In this document: one piece after another, positions 35,420-45,402 of the stretch
How positions within the stretch are numbered: the stretch's first letter is position 1
Layout: the number at the start of each line of letters is the position of its first letter
NCBI RefSeq assembly: GCF_001921205.1
Contig: NZ_MSIE01000036.1
Span: 1 to 53,895 of the forward strand
Length of the DNA stretch: 53,895 nucleotides
Reading direction: 5' to 3'
Source of the DNA: Actinophytocola xanthii
Lineage (GTDB): Bacteria; Actinomycetota; Actinomycetes; Mycobacteriales; Pseudonocardiaceae
The notes under the pieces: model-generated
Databases searched by the model: none
Told to the model about the DNA's origin: nothing
What the model saw: the letters and a program-made list of their open reading frames with translations, nothing else
Translations under genes and position numbers: made by a program

Positions 35420-36049
35420 ATGTTGGACATGGAATGGTCGGATAGCTGGCGCGGGGCCTTCCGCGTCGAGCTGCGGGCCCAGGCCATCGGCCTCGCCTGG
35501 CGCGGCTGGCCGGTGCTTCCGGGCACCTATCCGGCAGGCTCGCAGTGGGCGGGCCGCGAGGGCACCGAGAACACCGGTCCGCACCCCGTCCACGAGGACT
35601 GGCAGGAGCGCATCGGTACCAAGCCGGAGCAGGTCGCCTCCTGGTGGAGCGGCCGCCCCTACAGCGTTCTGCTCGCCACCGGCGTCAGCCTCGACGCCAT
35701 CGAGGTTCCCGGCGACCTCGGCCGCGGCACCGCCCGCGAGCTGCGCTCCGTCGGCCTCCCCGTGCCGATCATCGCGACCCCGGACGACCGCTGGACGTTC
35801 CTGGTCGGCGCCGGGCAGCCGCTGGCGCGCTCGCTCGCCGAGCACCCCGAGGTCATCCGGCACGCCGAGGGCAGCTATGTCCCGCTGCCGCCGACGCCGG
35901 TCCAGCACGGCGTCGTCCACTGGCGGGTCCGCCCCGAGGTGTGCGGCTGGCAGATGCCGGCCTCCGAGACCGTCCAGGAGGCGCTCCTCGACGCGCTCGC
36001 CCGCGGCACCTTCGCCCGGTCGGCCGTCGAGCTGGTCGTAGCGGACTGA
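35420..36049 (+). CDS. PrimPol-like (DNA primase/polymerase N-terminal) protein
   Basis: A 209-residue protein similar to the N-terminal domain of bifunctional primase-polymerases. GLAWRGWPVLPGTYPAGSQW (near 25-44) resembles the family GWPVFP segment. The usual active-site DVD is replaced by AIEVPGDLG, so activity is doubtful. No helicase domain follows. AAGGAGG lies 11 bp before ATG 35420. Such stand-alone domains are frequent in this family of actinobacteria and probably regulatory. Confidence 0.6.
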   Translation: MLDMEWSDSWRGAFRVELRAQAIGLAWRGWPVLPGTYPAGSQWAGREGTENTGPHPVHEDWQERIGTKPEQVASWWSGRPYSVLLATGVSLDAIEVPGDLGRGTARELRSVGLPVPIIATPDDRWTFLVGAGQPLARSLAEHPEVIRHAEGSYVPLPPTPVQHGVVHWRVRPEVCGWQMPASETVQEALLDALARGTFARSAVELVVAD

Positions 36050-36450
36050 CTGACCCAGAGCAACTGACGGGATGAGTGGGATGCGCTCAGCTTTACCCGA
36101 GTCACAGTCCTCGTCGGGAGCACCCTCCCGGCGGGCGGACGGTGGGCGTGCACCAGCAGACATGCCGCTTCACCGCCGCCACCCCGTTCCCCATCTCGGC
36201 GCCGCTCCCGCAATCAGGCGACCGAACCGGGAACGGGCAGCATGCCGGGCGCTTGCCGGAGGAGTTGATCTCCCGCAGCGCGTCCAGCATCCGACCGTCG
36301 GCGAGACCTGGCCCCAGGGATGGCCATCGCGCGCGGAGGTATCAGCCTCCCGCCACCTGCGTGCGCGATGGACACCCCGTCGACGATCGGCCGCTGGTAG
36401 TGCGCCGACCCAAGCGGTAGCAGACCGCTCCCTCGCGCGCCTGGCGTAGC
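36050..36450. other. Gene-free stretch after the PrimPol-like gene
   Basis: Frames on both strands here look non-coding (Arg/Pro-rich, no ribosome site). No cspA-like gene is seen, although mycobacteria have one near this helicase. The stretch ends at a strong hairpin. Confidence 0.4.
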
Positions 36451-36498
36451 GCAACGCGCCGGGGCCGCCGGAACCCGCTCCGGCCCCCGGCGCGTTGC
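36451..36498. terminator. Strong hairpin downstream of the PrimPol-like gene
   Basis: GCAACGCGCCGGGG-CC (36451-36466) pairs with GGCCCCCGGCGCGTTGC (36482-36498), 16 bp with one bulged base. It lies 400 bp from the nearest plus-strand stop and 190 bp from the helicase stop. It may end an unrecognised transcript. Confidence 0.6.
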
Positions 36499-36689
36499 CG
36501 CACCACACCTCGGCCCTGTCGGCCGAGACCTGTGAAACCGTTGCGTACCAACGAGCAGGCACGAGCCCACGGGACGCATACGCCCAGGTTCAACGAACTG
36601 TCCACAGTCGAGCGGTGCTGGGGCACGCGAATCAAGGCAGCCGGTCGCAGAGGTCCGCGATCACCGGACCCAACCTCCACACAGGACCG

Positions 36690-39047
36690 TTAAGCAGCCG
36701 GCTGCTGGGCCGCCACTGCTCCCAGGACCGCGTCGAGCACGGCCACCGCTCCCGCCTTGTTCAACGGCTCGTTCCCGTTGCCGCACTTCGGCGACTGCAC
36801 GCACGACGGGCATCCCGCCGGACACTCGCACGCCGCGATCGCGTCCCTCGTCGCCGTCAGCCACGGCACCAGCGCGGCATGCCCACGATCGGCGAAACCA
36901 GCTCCACCCGGGTGGCCATCGTGGACGAACACGGTCGCCTCCCCGGTGTCGGCGTGTAGAGCTGTCGACACACCGCCGATGTCCCACCGGTCACACGTCG
37001 CGAACAGCGGCAGCAGACCGATCGCCGCGTGCTCGGCGGCGTGCAGCGCGCCGGGCACCTCCGACTTCGCCAGCCCCGCCTCGGCCAGCGACGACGCGCT
37101 CAGCGTGTACCACACCGCCCGCGTGGTCAACGTCTGCTCCGGCAGGTCCAGCGGAACCTGGTCCAGCACCTCCCCGCTCGGCAGCCGACGCAGGTAGCCG
37201 ACCACATGGGACGTCACCGCGACCTCGCCGAGGCACACCGACACTTCCCCGGCGAACTCCCGCCGTGACTCCGTCGACAGCACCGAGATGTCCACGACCT
37301 CCCGCGGCTGCGTCGACCACTCCGGATCCTCCCGGTGCACCAGCGCCAGCCCGGACTCCAGATCCAGCTCGTCGACCACATAGGACGTGCCCTGGTGCAG
37401 GTACACCGCTCCCGGGTGGACCGTCGTGAACGACGACCCGCCGTCGACGGTCCCCAGCATGCGGCCCGAGTCGCCCTCCACCACCGCGACCTGCTCCCCG
37501 CCGGAGCCGCGGATGTCGACACCGGGGTGCGGGCGGTCACGCGACGTCCAGAACCACCCGGTCGGGCGACGGCGCAGCACACCGTCCGACACCAAATCCT
37601 CGACCACCCGGCGCACCGCGGCCGGCGGACCGAACGCCGGCAGGCACGCCTCGGTCAGCGGCAGCTCCGCCGCGGCGCACGCCAGCTGGGGCGCCAGCAC
37701 GTACGGGTTCGACGGGTCGATCACCGTCGCCTCGACCGGCTTGTCCAGCACCGCCGACGGGTTGTGCACGAGGTAGGTGTCCAGCGGGTCGTCGCGGGCC
37801 ACGAACACGACGAGCGCACTGTCTCCCGCGCGGCCAGCCCGCCCGGCCTGCTGCCAGAACGAGGCCAGCGTGCCCGGGTACCCCGCCACCACCACCGCGT
37901 CCAGGCCGGCGATATCGACACCCAGCTCCAGCGCGTTCGTGCTCGCCACCCCGAGCAATGTGCCCTCGACCAGCGCCTTCTCCAGCGCTCGGCGTTCCTC
38001 CGGCAGGAACCCGGCCCGGTACGCGGCCACCCGCGCCGGCAGCGACGGGTCCACCTGGGACAGGGCGTGCCGGGCCGACAACGCGGTCAGCTCCGCCCCC
38101 CGGCGCGACCGCACGAACGCCAGCGTCCGCGCCCCCTCCACGACCAGGTCGGTCAGGATGCGCGCGGTCTCCGCACCCGCCGACCGGCGTACCGGCGCGC
38201 CGTTCTCCCCGGCGAGCTCCGGCAGCAGCGGCGGCTCCCACAACGCCACCGTCCGCGCGCCCTGGGGCGACCGGTCCTCCGTCACCGCCTCGCACGGCAC
38301 CCCCGACAGCCGGGTCGCCGACCCCGCCGGATCCGACACCGTCGCCGAGGCCAGGACGAACACCGGGTCCGAGCCGTACCGGTTGGCCACCCGCCGCAGC
38401 CGGCGCATCAGCAGCGCCACGTGCGAGCCGAACACCCCCCGGTAGCCGTGACACTCGTCGACCACCACATGGGTGAGCCGCCGGAAGAACTGTGCCCACT
38501 TCGCGTGCGCCGGCAGGATCCCGCGATGCAGCATGTCCGGATTGGTGAACACCCACCGCGAGTGCGCCCGCACCCAGTCCCGCTCCGCCAGCGGGGTGTC
38601 ACCGTCGAAGGTCGCCGGGCGCACGTCGGGGTCGCACAGCGCGTTCAGCGCCCGCAGCTGGTCGGCCGCGAGTGCCTTGGTCGGCGACAGGTACAGGGCG
38701 GTGGCCCGCGGGTCTGCTGCCAGCCGCGACAGCACCGGCACCTGGTAGGCGAGCGACTTCCCGGACGAGGTGCCGGTGGCGAGCACCACATGCCGCCCGG
38801 CCCAGGCGTGCTCGGCGGCCTCCACCTGGTGCGCCCACGGCGCGCTCACCCCACATCGGCCGAACGAGGACCGCAGCGCCTCCGGCACCCACTCGGGCCA
38901 GGGCACCGACGTCGCCGGTCGACGGGGTAGCTCGCGCACGTGCCGCAGCGGGTTCTCCCCCGACGGGACACCCGCGAGCACCCGCTCGAGCAAGCGGGCA
39001 CCACGCTCCGCGGTTGGCTGCCTACCCACGCGACGAGCTTCGCACAC
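36690..39047 (-). CDS. DEAD/DEAH-box helicase with DUF1998 (MrfA/YprA-like, Rv3649-like)
   Basis: A 785-residue helicase. Motif I ATGTSSGKSLAYQVP, motif II DECHGYRGVFGSH, motif III SATVSDP and motif VI QQAGRAGRAG are clear. The C-terminal DUF1998 region carries CECPAGCPSCVQSPKCGNGNEPLNK, a four-Cys metal site. Relatives such as Bacillus MrfA repair mitomycin C lesions. The start is uncertain: GTG 39047 is given; GTG 39029 is possible; the frame to 39209 lacks support. Divergent from hppA. Confidence 0.9.
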   Translation of the reverse strand: MCEARRVGRQPTAERGARLLERVLAGVPSGENPLRHVRELPRRPATSVPWPEWVPEALRSSFGRCGVSAPWAHQVEAAEHAWAGRHVVLATGTSSGKSLAYQVPVLSRLAADPRATALYLSPTKALAADQLRALNALCDPDVRPATFDGDTPLAERDWVRAHSRWVFTNPDMLHRGILPAHAKWAQFFRRLTHVVVDECHGYRGVFGSHVALLMRRLRRVANRYGSDPVFVLASATVSDPAGSATRLSGVPCEAVTEDRSPQGARTVALWEPPLLPELAGENGAPVRRSAGAETARILTDLVVEGARTLAFVRSRRGAELTALSARHALSQVDPSLPARVAAYRAGFLPEERRALEKALVEGTLLGVASTNALELGVDIAGLDAVVVAGYPGTLASFWQQAGRAGRAGDSALVVFVARDDPLDTYLVHNPSAVLDKPVEATVIDPSNPYVLAPQLACAAAELPLTEACLPAFGPPAAVRRVVEDLVSDGVLRRRPTGWFWTSRDRPHPGVDIRGSGGEQVAVVEGDSGRMLGTVDGGSSFTTVHPGAVYLHQGTSYVVDELDLESGLALVHREDPEWSTQPREVVDISVLSTESRREFAGEVSVCLGEVAVTSHVVGYLRRLPSGEVLDQVPLDLPEQTLTTRAVWYTLSASSLAEAGLAKSEVPGALHAAEHAAIGLLPLFATCDRWDIGGVSTALHADTGEATVFVHDGHPGGAGFADRGHAALVPWLTATRDAIAACECPAGCPSCVQSPKCGNGNEPLNKAGAVAVLDAVLGAVAAQQPAA

Positions 39048-39293
39048 GGCACCGACAGCCCCGCGCGGGCGATGCTGGATCGATCCCCTTGATCGATCCC
39101 GTAACCGCGCCGGAAAGCGACCGGAATCGCAGATGGCGGGACGGCTCGCGACCGGCGAGAACCCAACCAATAGACTCCGCCGTCGTCCCATCAATACCTG
39201 GTGGCGCACCCGTCCCGATCAGGGGCTTTGCCGCGGCCGGGCCAGGCCGCCCGAACGTATGCGCCCATTCAGGCACAAGTAGCTGGAGGACCG

Positions 39294-41597
39294 ATGTCCT
39301 GGCAGTACCTAGCGGAGGGCCCGCCGCTGACCGGCGGTGACCGCGGCGTGGTGGTCGTGGTCGCCGTGATCGCCCTCGCTGCCTTGGCCGTTGGCTATGT
39401 GCTGCTCAAGGAGGTGCTGGCCGCGGGCCAGGGCACCTCCAGGATGCAGGAGATCGCCAAGGCCGTGCAGGAGGGCGCCGGCGCGTACCTGAAGCGGCAG
39501 CGCAACACATTGCTGATCTTCGGCTCGATTGTGTTCGTGCTCCTCTTCTTCCTGCCCGCGGAGGGCTGGGGTGAGCGGATAGGGCGCTCGCTGTTCTTCG
39601 TGGTCGGCGCGGTGTTCTCGTTCCTCATCGGCTACCTCGGCATGTGGCTCGCCACCCAGGCGAACCTGCGGGTCGCCGCCGCCTCGCGCGAGCAGGGCGG
39701 CCGGGAGATCGCGATGCGGGTCGCGTTCCGCACCGGTGGCGTGGTCGGCATGTCCACCGTCGGCCTCGGGCTGTTCGGTGCCGCGGTCGTCGTGCTGGTC
39801 TACGCGGGCGACGCGCCCAAGGTCCTTGAGGGCTTCGGCTTCGGCGCCGCCCTGATCGCCATGTTCATGCGTGTCGGCGGCGGCATCTTCACCAAGGCCG
39901 CCGACGTGGGCGCGGACCTGGTCGGCAAGGTCGAGCAGGGCATCCCCGAGGACGACCCCCGCAACGCCGCCACCATCGCCGACAACGTCGGCGACAACGT
40001 GGGTGACTGCGCGGGCATGGCCGCGGACCTGTTCGAGTCCTACGCCGTGACGCTCGTCGCCGCGCTGATCCTCGGCTCCACCGCCTTCGGCTCGCAGGGC
40101 CTGCTGTTCCCGCTGATCGTGCCGGCACTCGGCGTGATCACCGCGGTGATCGGCGTCTACATCACCCGGGCCAAGACCGGTGAGAGCGGCCTGACGGCGA
40201 TCAACCGCTCCTTCTACATCTCGGCGCTGATCTCCGCGCTGCTGTGCACGATCGCCGCGTTCGTGTTCCTGCCCACCTCGTTCTCCGAGCTGGACGGGGC
40301 GGCCAACACCGGCGAGGCCGGCAGCCCCGCGCTGATCGCGGCGGTCGCGGTGATCATCGGCATCGTGCTGGCCGGCGTCATCCTCTGGCTCACCGGCTAC
40401 TTCACCGGCACCGACTACAAGCCGGTCAAGGACGTCGGCAAGTCCTCGCTGACCGGTGCGGCGACCGTCATCCTGTCCGGCATCTCGGTCGGCTTCGAGT
40501 CCGCGGTCTACACCGCGCTCGTCATCGGCGCGTCCGTGTACGGGGCGTTCCTGCTGTCCGGGTCGCTGTTCGTGGCGCTGTTCGCGATCGCGCTGGCCGG
40601 CTGCGGCCTGCTGACCACGGTCGGCGTCATCGTCGCCATGGACACCTTCGGCCCGGTCTCGGACAACGCGCAGGGCATCGCCGAGATGTCCGGCGATGTC
40701 GAGGGCGAGGGCGCGGCGATCCTGACCGAGCTGGACGCGGTGGGCAACACCACCAAGGCCATCACGAAGGGCATCGCGATCGCGACGGCGGTGCTCGCCG
40801 CCACGGCGCTGTTCGGCTCGTACCTCACCGCGATCACCGAGGCTCTGGCGGAGGCCGCGGCGGACCTGGACCTGACCGACTTCATCGTGTTCAGCCCCGA
40901 CGTCCTCGTGGGCATCGCGATCGGTGCCTCGGTCGTGTTCATGTTCTCCGGCCTCGCGGTCAACGCCGTCTCCCGTGCCGCGGGCGCGGTGGTGTTCGAG
41001 GTGCGCCGCCAGTTCCACGCCAACCCCGGGATCATGGACGGCACCGTCCGCCCCGAGTACGGCCGCGTGGTGGACATCTGCACCCGTGACTCGCTGCGGG
41101 AGCTCGCCACGCCGGGTCTGATGGCGGTGCTGGCGCCGATCGCGGTCGGCTTCGGCCTCGGCGTCGGCCCGCTGGCCGGCTACCTCGCCGGCGCGATCGC
41201 CACCGGCACGCTGATGGCGGTCTTTTTGGCCAACTCGGGCGGCGCGTGGGACAACGCCAAGAAGCTGGTCGAGGACGGCAACCACGGCGGCAAGGGCTCC
41301 GAGGCGCACGCCGCCACGGTCATCGGCGACACGGTCGGCGACCCCTTCAAGGACACCGCCGGCCCGGCCATCAACCCGCTGATCAAGGTGATGAACCTGG
41401 TCTCGCTGCTGATCGCCCCGGCGATCGTGACCCTCTCGATCGGCGAGGACGCCAACGCTGCCATCCGCATCACGTTCGCCGTGATCGCGGCCCTGCTGAT
41501 CGCCGTCGCGATCTTCGTGTCCAAGCGGCGGGGCACGGCGATCGCCGAGAACCCGGCCGACGCGGACAACGCGCCGGTGCCCAACGGGGTGGCCTGA
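39294..41597 (+). CDS. hppA: Membrane-bound proton-translocating pyrophosphatase
   Basis: A 767-residue pump with about 16 membrane helices. The substrate loops DVGADLVGKVEQGIPEDDPRNAATIADNVGDNVGDCAGMAADLFESY and DTVGDPFKDTAGPAINPL are intact and hold the many Mg-PPi-binding Asp. The diagnostic position in GNTTKAITKG is Lys, which marks the K+-independent type. It couples PPi hydrolysis to proton export. ATG 39294 has GGAGGA 3-8 bp upstream. Confidence 0.95.
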   Translation: MSWQYLAEGPPLTGGDRGVVVVVAVIALAALAVGYVLLKEVLAAGQGTSRMQEIAKAVQEGAGAYLKRQRNTLLIFGSIVFVLLFFLPAEGWGERIGRSLFFVVGAVFSFLIGYLGMWLATQANLRVAAASREQGGREIAMRVAFRTGGVVGMSTVGLGLFGAAVVVLVYAGDAPKVLEGFGFGAALIAMFMRVGGGIFTKAADVGADLVGKVEQGIPEDDPRNAATIADNVGDNVGDCAGMAADLFESYAVTLVAALILGSTAFGSQGLLFPLIVPALGVITAVIGVYITRAKTGESGLTAINRSFYISALISALLCTIAAFVFLPTSFSELDGAANTGEAGSPALIAAVAVIIGIVLAGVILWLTGYFTGTDYKPVKDVGKSSLTGAATVILSGISVGFESAVYTALVIGASVYGAFLLSGSLFVALFAIALAGCGLLTTVGVIVAMDTFGPVSDNAQGIAEMSGDVEGEGAAILTELDAVGNTTKAITKGIAIATAVLAATALFGSYLTAITEALAEAAADLDLTDFIVFSPDVLVGIAIGASVVFMFSGLAVNAVSRAAGAVVFEVRRQFHANPGIMDGTVRPEYGRVVDICTRDSLRELATPGLMAVLAPIAVGFGLGVGPLAGYLAGAIATGTLMAVFLANSGGAWDNAKKLVEDGNHGGKGSEAHAATVIGDTVGDPFKDTAGPAINPLIKVMNLVSLLIAPAIVTLSIGEDANAAIRITFAVIAALLIAVAIFVSKRRGTAIAENPADADNAPVPNGVA

Positions 41598-41614
41598 CCA
41601 CCGAGTAGAGCGTG

Positions 41615-41648
41615 CGGGCCCGCCACGGCACGATCCGTGGCGGGCCCG
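41615..41648. terminator. Terminator after hppA
   Basis: A perfect 14-bp stem, CGGGCCCGCCACGG (41615-41628) with CCGTGGCGGGCCCG (41635-41648), around a 6-base loop. It follows the hppA stop by 17 bp. Confidence 0.85.
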
Positions 41649-41698
41649 TTCGTCTGTGTAGTTCCCAAGGATCGAACGCGTGTTCTATCCTTTCTCGG

Positions 41699-42298
41699 GT
41701 GGCGCAGTTGTCGTTCTTCTCCGCGGAGGCGAACCCGCCGACTCGCGGGGACCTCGCGGGGCTGCTGTGCGGGCCGGGTCGGCTGGCCAGGTTCGGCGGC
41801 GTCGCGGCGCGGCTCTCGATCGTCGTGGGGGAGACCTGGCGGGGTCGAGCTCTGGTCCGCGCGTTCGGCGAGCGGGGCGTCGACGCCACCCTCTACACGT
41901 GCGAGGAGGGTCTGCTGGTCCGCACGGCGTTCCGGGCCGACCTGAGCCCGCTTGCCGCCGCGTGGAGCAAGGGTGAGGACGACAAGACTGCTCCGGACGG
42001 GTTGACCCTGGGGGGTGCCGCGCTGAGGCTCTGGGCGCTCGCCGCGGGCGCCTGGACCGATGGCGGCTACCTGCTCGGCCTCGATCCGCTGGCCCCGTGG
42101 ACGCACGAACCGATCGGTACGGCGGTGGCGCGCTGCGGGCTGCCCTCCGTCCTCTACTGTGGCCAGGACAGCGGCCCCGGCCTGCGGATTTCCGGCCGGC
42201 GGCGGCTCGGTCGGCTCGCCGAACTGGTGGGCCGGCCACCGCTCGCGGCGGCCGAAGCGAGCTGGCCCGCGGTATCCCGCGCGCGCCAGCCGGCCTGA
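41699..42298 (+). CDS. Conserved hypothetical protein (Rv3647c-like)
   Basis: A 199-residue protein. LAGLLCGPGRLARFGGVAARLSIVVGE and RALVRAFGERGVDATLYTCEEGLLVRTAF match the actinobacterial family at this position; function unknown. A -10-like TATCCT (41686-41691) lies 8 bp before GTG 41699 with no ribosome-binding site, so the message is probably leaderless. The next gene is topA. Confidence 0.75.
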   Translation: MAQLSFFSAEANPPTRGDLAGLLCGPGRLARFGGVAARLSIVVGETWRGRALVRAFGERGVDATLYTCEEGLLVRTAFRADLSPLAAAWSKGEDDKTAPDGLTLGGAALRLWALAAGAWTDGGYLLGLDPLAPWTHEPIGTAVARCGLPSVLYCGQDSGPGLRISGRRRLGRLAELVGRPPLAAAEASWPAVSRARQPA

Positions 42299-42433
42299 GC
42301 GTGTGCTAGTCAGGTAATAGGGGGAGTACCGCTCCCGGGAGGGGTGCCGGCAGGCACCTGGGGGTAGGTATCACGAACGGCAACGTGCACACTGTCGAGC
42401 TGAGAGTGAGCTTGACAAGAGAGCGGGACACGA

Positions 42434-45253
42434 GTGGCAGGGTCTACGGGGACGAAGAAGAGCGGCGCGACCAACGGTGCGGAGCCGCGCCGGCTGGTGA
42501 TCGTCGAGTCGCCGGCCAAGGCGCGCAAGATCGCCTCGTATCTGGGCCGGAACTTCGTGGTGGAGTCGTCCCGCGGCCACATCCGCGACCTCCCGCGCAA
42601 GGCCGCGGAGGTACCCGCCAGGTACAAGGGCGAGTCGTGGTCCAACCTCGGCGTCAACGTCGACAACGGCTTCGAGCCCATCTACATCGTCACCCCGGAC
42701 AAGAAGTCCACGGTCACCGAGCTCAAGGAAGCCCTCAAGACCGTCGACGAGCTCTACCTCGCGACGGACGGTGACCGGGAGGGCGAGGCCATCGCCTGGC
42801 ACCTGCTCGAGGCGCTCAAGCCCAAGATCCCGGTTCGCCGGATGGTGTTCCACGAGATCACCGAGTCGGCCATCCGTGCGGCCGCCGACAACACGCGCGC
42901 CCTCGACCAGGACCTGGTCGACGCCCAGGAGACCCGGCGCATCCTCGACCGCCTCTACGGCTACGAGGTCAGCCCGGTCCTCTGGAAGAAGATCACTCGC
43001 GGGCTGTCCGCCGGCCGCGTGCAGTCGGTGGCCACCCGGATCGTGGTCGACCGCGAGCGGGAGCGGATGAAGTTCGTCTCCGCCTCGTACTGGGACATCT
43101 CCGCCAAGCTCGACGCCGGCGCGGAGGCCGAACCGCGCAACTTCGGCGCGCGGCTGCTCTCGGTCGACGGCACCCGCCTCGCCACCGGACGCGACTTCGG
43201 CCAGGACGGCCAGCTCAAGGCCGGTGCCCAGGTGCTGCGGCTGGACGAGACCGAGGCCCGGCGGCTCGCCGACGCCCTCACCGGCGCCGCGCTGACCGTC
43301 TCCAACGTCGAGGAGAAGCCCTACACCCGGCGCCCCTACGCGCCGTTCATGACCTCCACGCTGCAGCAGGAGGCCGGCCGCAAGCTGCGGTTCTCGGCGG
43401 AGCGGGCGATGCGCGTCGCCCAGCGCCTCTACGAGAACGGCTACATCACCTACATGCGTACCGACTCCACGACGCTGTCCGAGACGGCGATCGCGGCGGC
43501 CCGTGCGCAGGCCCGGGAGCTCTACGGGGACGCCTACGTCTCCCCGCAGCCCCGCCAGTACAACCGCAAGGTCAAGAACGCCCAGGAGGCGCACGAGGCC
43601 ATCCGGCCCGCCGGCGAGGTGTTCCGCACCCCCGGCCAGGTCGCCGGCGAGCTGGAGTCCGACGAGTTCCGCCTCTACGAGCTGATCTGGCAGCGCACGG
43701 TGGCCTCGCAGATGGCCGACGCCCGCGGCACCACGATGAGCGTGCGGATCACCGGCACCGCCGCCTCCGGCGAGGAGTGCACGTTCGCCGCCTCCGGCCG
43801 CACGATCACCTTCCCCGGCTTCCTGCGCGCGTACGTCGAGGCCGTCGACTCCGAGGAGGGCGGCGAGGCCGACGATGCCGAGCGGAGGCTGCCGCATCTG
43901 GCCAAGGGGCAGGGCGTCACCGCGACCGAGCTGAACCCCGACGGCCACACCACCAGCCCGCCACCCCGCTACACCGAGGCGAGCCTGGTGAAGACGCTGG
44001 AGGAGCTGGGCATCGGCCGCCCGTCCACCTACGCCTCGATCATCAACACCATCCAGGACCGCGGCTACGTCTGGAAGAAGGGCTCCGCGCTCGTCCCGTC
44101 CTGGATCGCCTTCTCCGTCGTCGGGCTGCTCGAACGGCACTTCGGGCGCCTGGTGGACTACGACTTCACCGCGGCCATGGAGGACGAGCTCGACCGCATC
44201 GCCGCCGGTGAGCAGCAGCGCACGCAGTGGCTGACCGGCTTCTACTTCGGCGGGGACATCGGCGCCGAGGGCTCGGTCGGGCGCTCCGGCGGCCTGAAGA
44301 AGCTCGTCGGCTCCGGCGTGGACACGATCGACGCCCGCGAGATCAACTCCATCCCGCTGTTCGCCGACTCCACCGGGCGCAACGTGGTGGTGCGGGTGGG
44401 TCGCTACGGCCCCTACCTCGAGCGGGACGGGGACGGTCCGACCGGGGCGGAGAACCCGCAGCGGGCGAACCTGCCCGAGGACCTGCCACCGGACGAGCTC
44501 ACCGTCGAGATCGCGGAGAAGCTGTTCGCCACCCCGGTCGAGGGCCGCTCCCTGGGTACCGACCCGGTCACCGGCCACGAGATCGTGGCCAAGGAGGGCC
44601 GCTTCGGCCCCTACGTCACCGAGCTCCTGCCCGAGGCGGAGGAGGGGTCGAGCAAGGCGAAGAAGGCCAAGCCGCGCACGGGGTCGCTGTTCAAGTCGAT
44701 GGACATCGAGACGGTCACCCTGGACGACGCGCTCAAGCTGCTGTCGCTGCCCAGGGTGGTCGGCAACGACCCGACCAGCGGCGAGGAGATCACCGCGCAG
44801 AACGGACGCTACGGCCCCTACCTGAAGAAGGGCACCGACTCCCGGTCGCTGACCAAGGAGGAGGACATCTTCACGGTCACCCTCGACGAGGCGCTCAAGA
44901 TCTACGCCGAGCCCAAGCGTCGGGGTCGGCAGGCCGCGGCCTCCGCGCCGCCGCTCAAGGAGCTTGGCAACGACCCGGTGTCGGGCAAGCCGATGGTGGT
45001 CAAGGACGGCCGGTTCGGGCCCTACGTGACCGACGGCGAGTACAACGCCTCGCTGCGCAAGTCCGACAGCGTGGAGACCCTCACCGACGAGCGGGCGGCC
45101 GAGCTGCTCGCGGAGAAGCGCGCGAAGGGGCCGGCGCCGAAGAAGACCACGCGCAAGCCCGCCGCCGGCAAGGCGGCGGGCGGCACGGCGGCCAAGAAGA
45201 CGGCGGCCGGGAAAACCACCGCGAAGCGCTCCACCGCCAAGACGAAGTCCTGA
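42434..45253 (+). CDS. topA: DNA topoisomerase I
   Basis: A 939-residue type IA topoisomerase. The TOPRIM domain starts at VIVESPAKA and holds DGDREGEA (112-119). Catalytic Tyr340 is in GYITYMRTDS. Four short C-terminal repeats (each GRFGPYV or GRYGPYL) are the non-zinc DNA-binding modules of actinobacterial enzymes, followed by a Lys/Ala-rich basic tail needed for processivity. Start is GTG 42434. It relaxes negative supercoils; essential in mycobacteria. Corresponds to Rv3646c. Confidence 0.97.
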   Translation: MAGSTGTKKSGATNGAEPRRLVIVESPAKARKIASYLGRNFVVESSRGHIRDLPRKAAEVPARYKGESWSNLGVNVDNGFEPIYIVTPDKKSTVTELKEALKTVDELYLATDGDREGEAIAWHLLEALKPKIPVRRMVFHEITESAIRAAADNTRALDQDLVDAQETRRILDRLYGYEVSPVLWKKITRGLSAGRVQSVATRIVVDRERERMKFVSASYWDISAKLDAGAEAEPRNFGARLLSVDGTRLATGRDFGQDGQLKAGAQVLRLDETEARRLADALTGAALTVSNVEEKPYTRRPYAPFMTSTLQQEAGRKLRFSAERAMRVAQRLYENGYITYMRTDSTTLSETAIAAARAQARELYGDAYVSPQPRQYNRKVKNAQEAHEAIRPAGEVFRTPGQVAGELESDEFRLYELIWQRTVASQMADARGTTMSVRITGTAASGEECTFAASGRTITFPGFLRAYVEAVDSEEGGEADDAERRLPHLAKGQGVTATELNPDGHTTSPPPRYTEASLVKTLEELGIGRPSTYASIINTIQDRGYVWKKGSALVPSWIAFSVVGLLERHFGRLVDYDFTAAMEDELDRIAAGEQQRTQWLTGFYFGGDIGAEGSVGRSGGLKKLVGSGVDTIDAREINSIPLFADSTGRNVVVRVGRYGPYLERDGDGPTGAENPQRANLPEDLPPDELTVEIAEKLFATPVEGRSLGTDPVTGHEIVAKEGRFGPYVTELLPEAEEGSSKAKKAKPRTGSLFKSMDIETVTLDDALKLLSLPRVVGNDPTSGEEITAQNGRYGPYLKKGTDSRSLTKEEDIFTVTLDEALKIYAEPKRRGRQAAASAPPLKELGNDPVSGKPMVVKDGRFGPYVTDGEYNASLRKSDSVETLTDERAAELLAEKRAKGPAPKKTTRKPAAGKAAGGTAAKKTAAGKTTAKRSTAKTKS

Positions 45254-45275
45254 CCCGCGGTTTCACCTGCAACGC

Positions 45276-45307
45276 CCGGCTCGTCGCTGTCCCGACGTTC
45301 GAGCCGG
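45276..45307. terminator. Hairpin after topA
   Basis: CCGGCTCG (45276-45283) pairs with CGAGCCGG (45300-45307), with GTCG/CGAC nested inside. It lies 22 bp past the topA stop. Confidence 0.55.
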
Positions 45308-45402
45308 CCTCGTGTTGGGGTGGGTGGGGCTCGCCTCGCGGGCCGATGCCTTCTACTCTGTTAAGCAGAAAGTAGCCGACAGGTCACACAGGGAGTTCTG
45401 CG

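Noticed and set aside
35410-35445. An 11-codon upstream frame (ATG at 35410) before the PrimPol-like gene
   Set aside because: The Shine-Dalgarno ends one base before this ATG, too close to be used; it fits the ATG at 35420 better.
36072-36449. A 125-residue plus-strand frame in the gap before the helicase
   Set aside because: Arg/Pro-rich with poor codon pattern and no start signal; overlaps other equally poor frames.
39309-41309. A 666-residue minus-strand frame opposite hppA
   Set aside because: It mirrors the pyrophosphatase codons; it has no ribosome-binding site and no domain.
42371-44578. A 735-residue minus-strand frame opposite topA
   Set aside because: Same reasoning; its composition follows from the third-position GC of topA.
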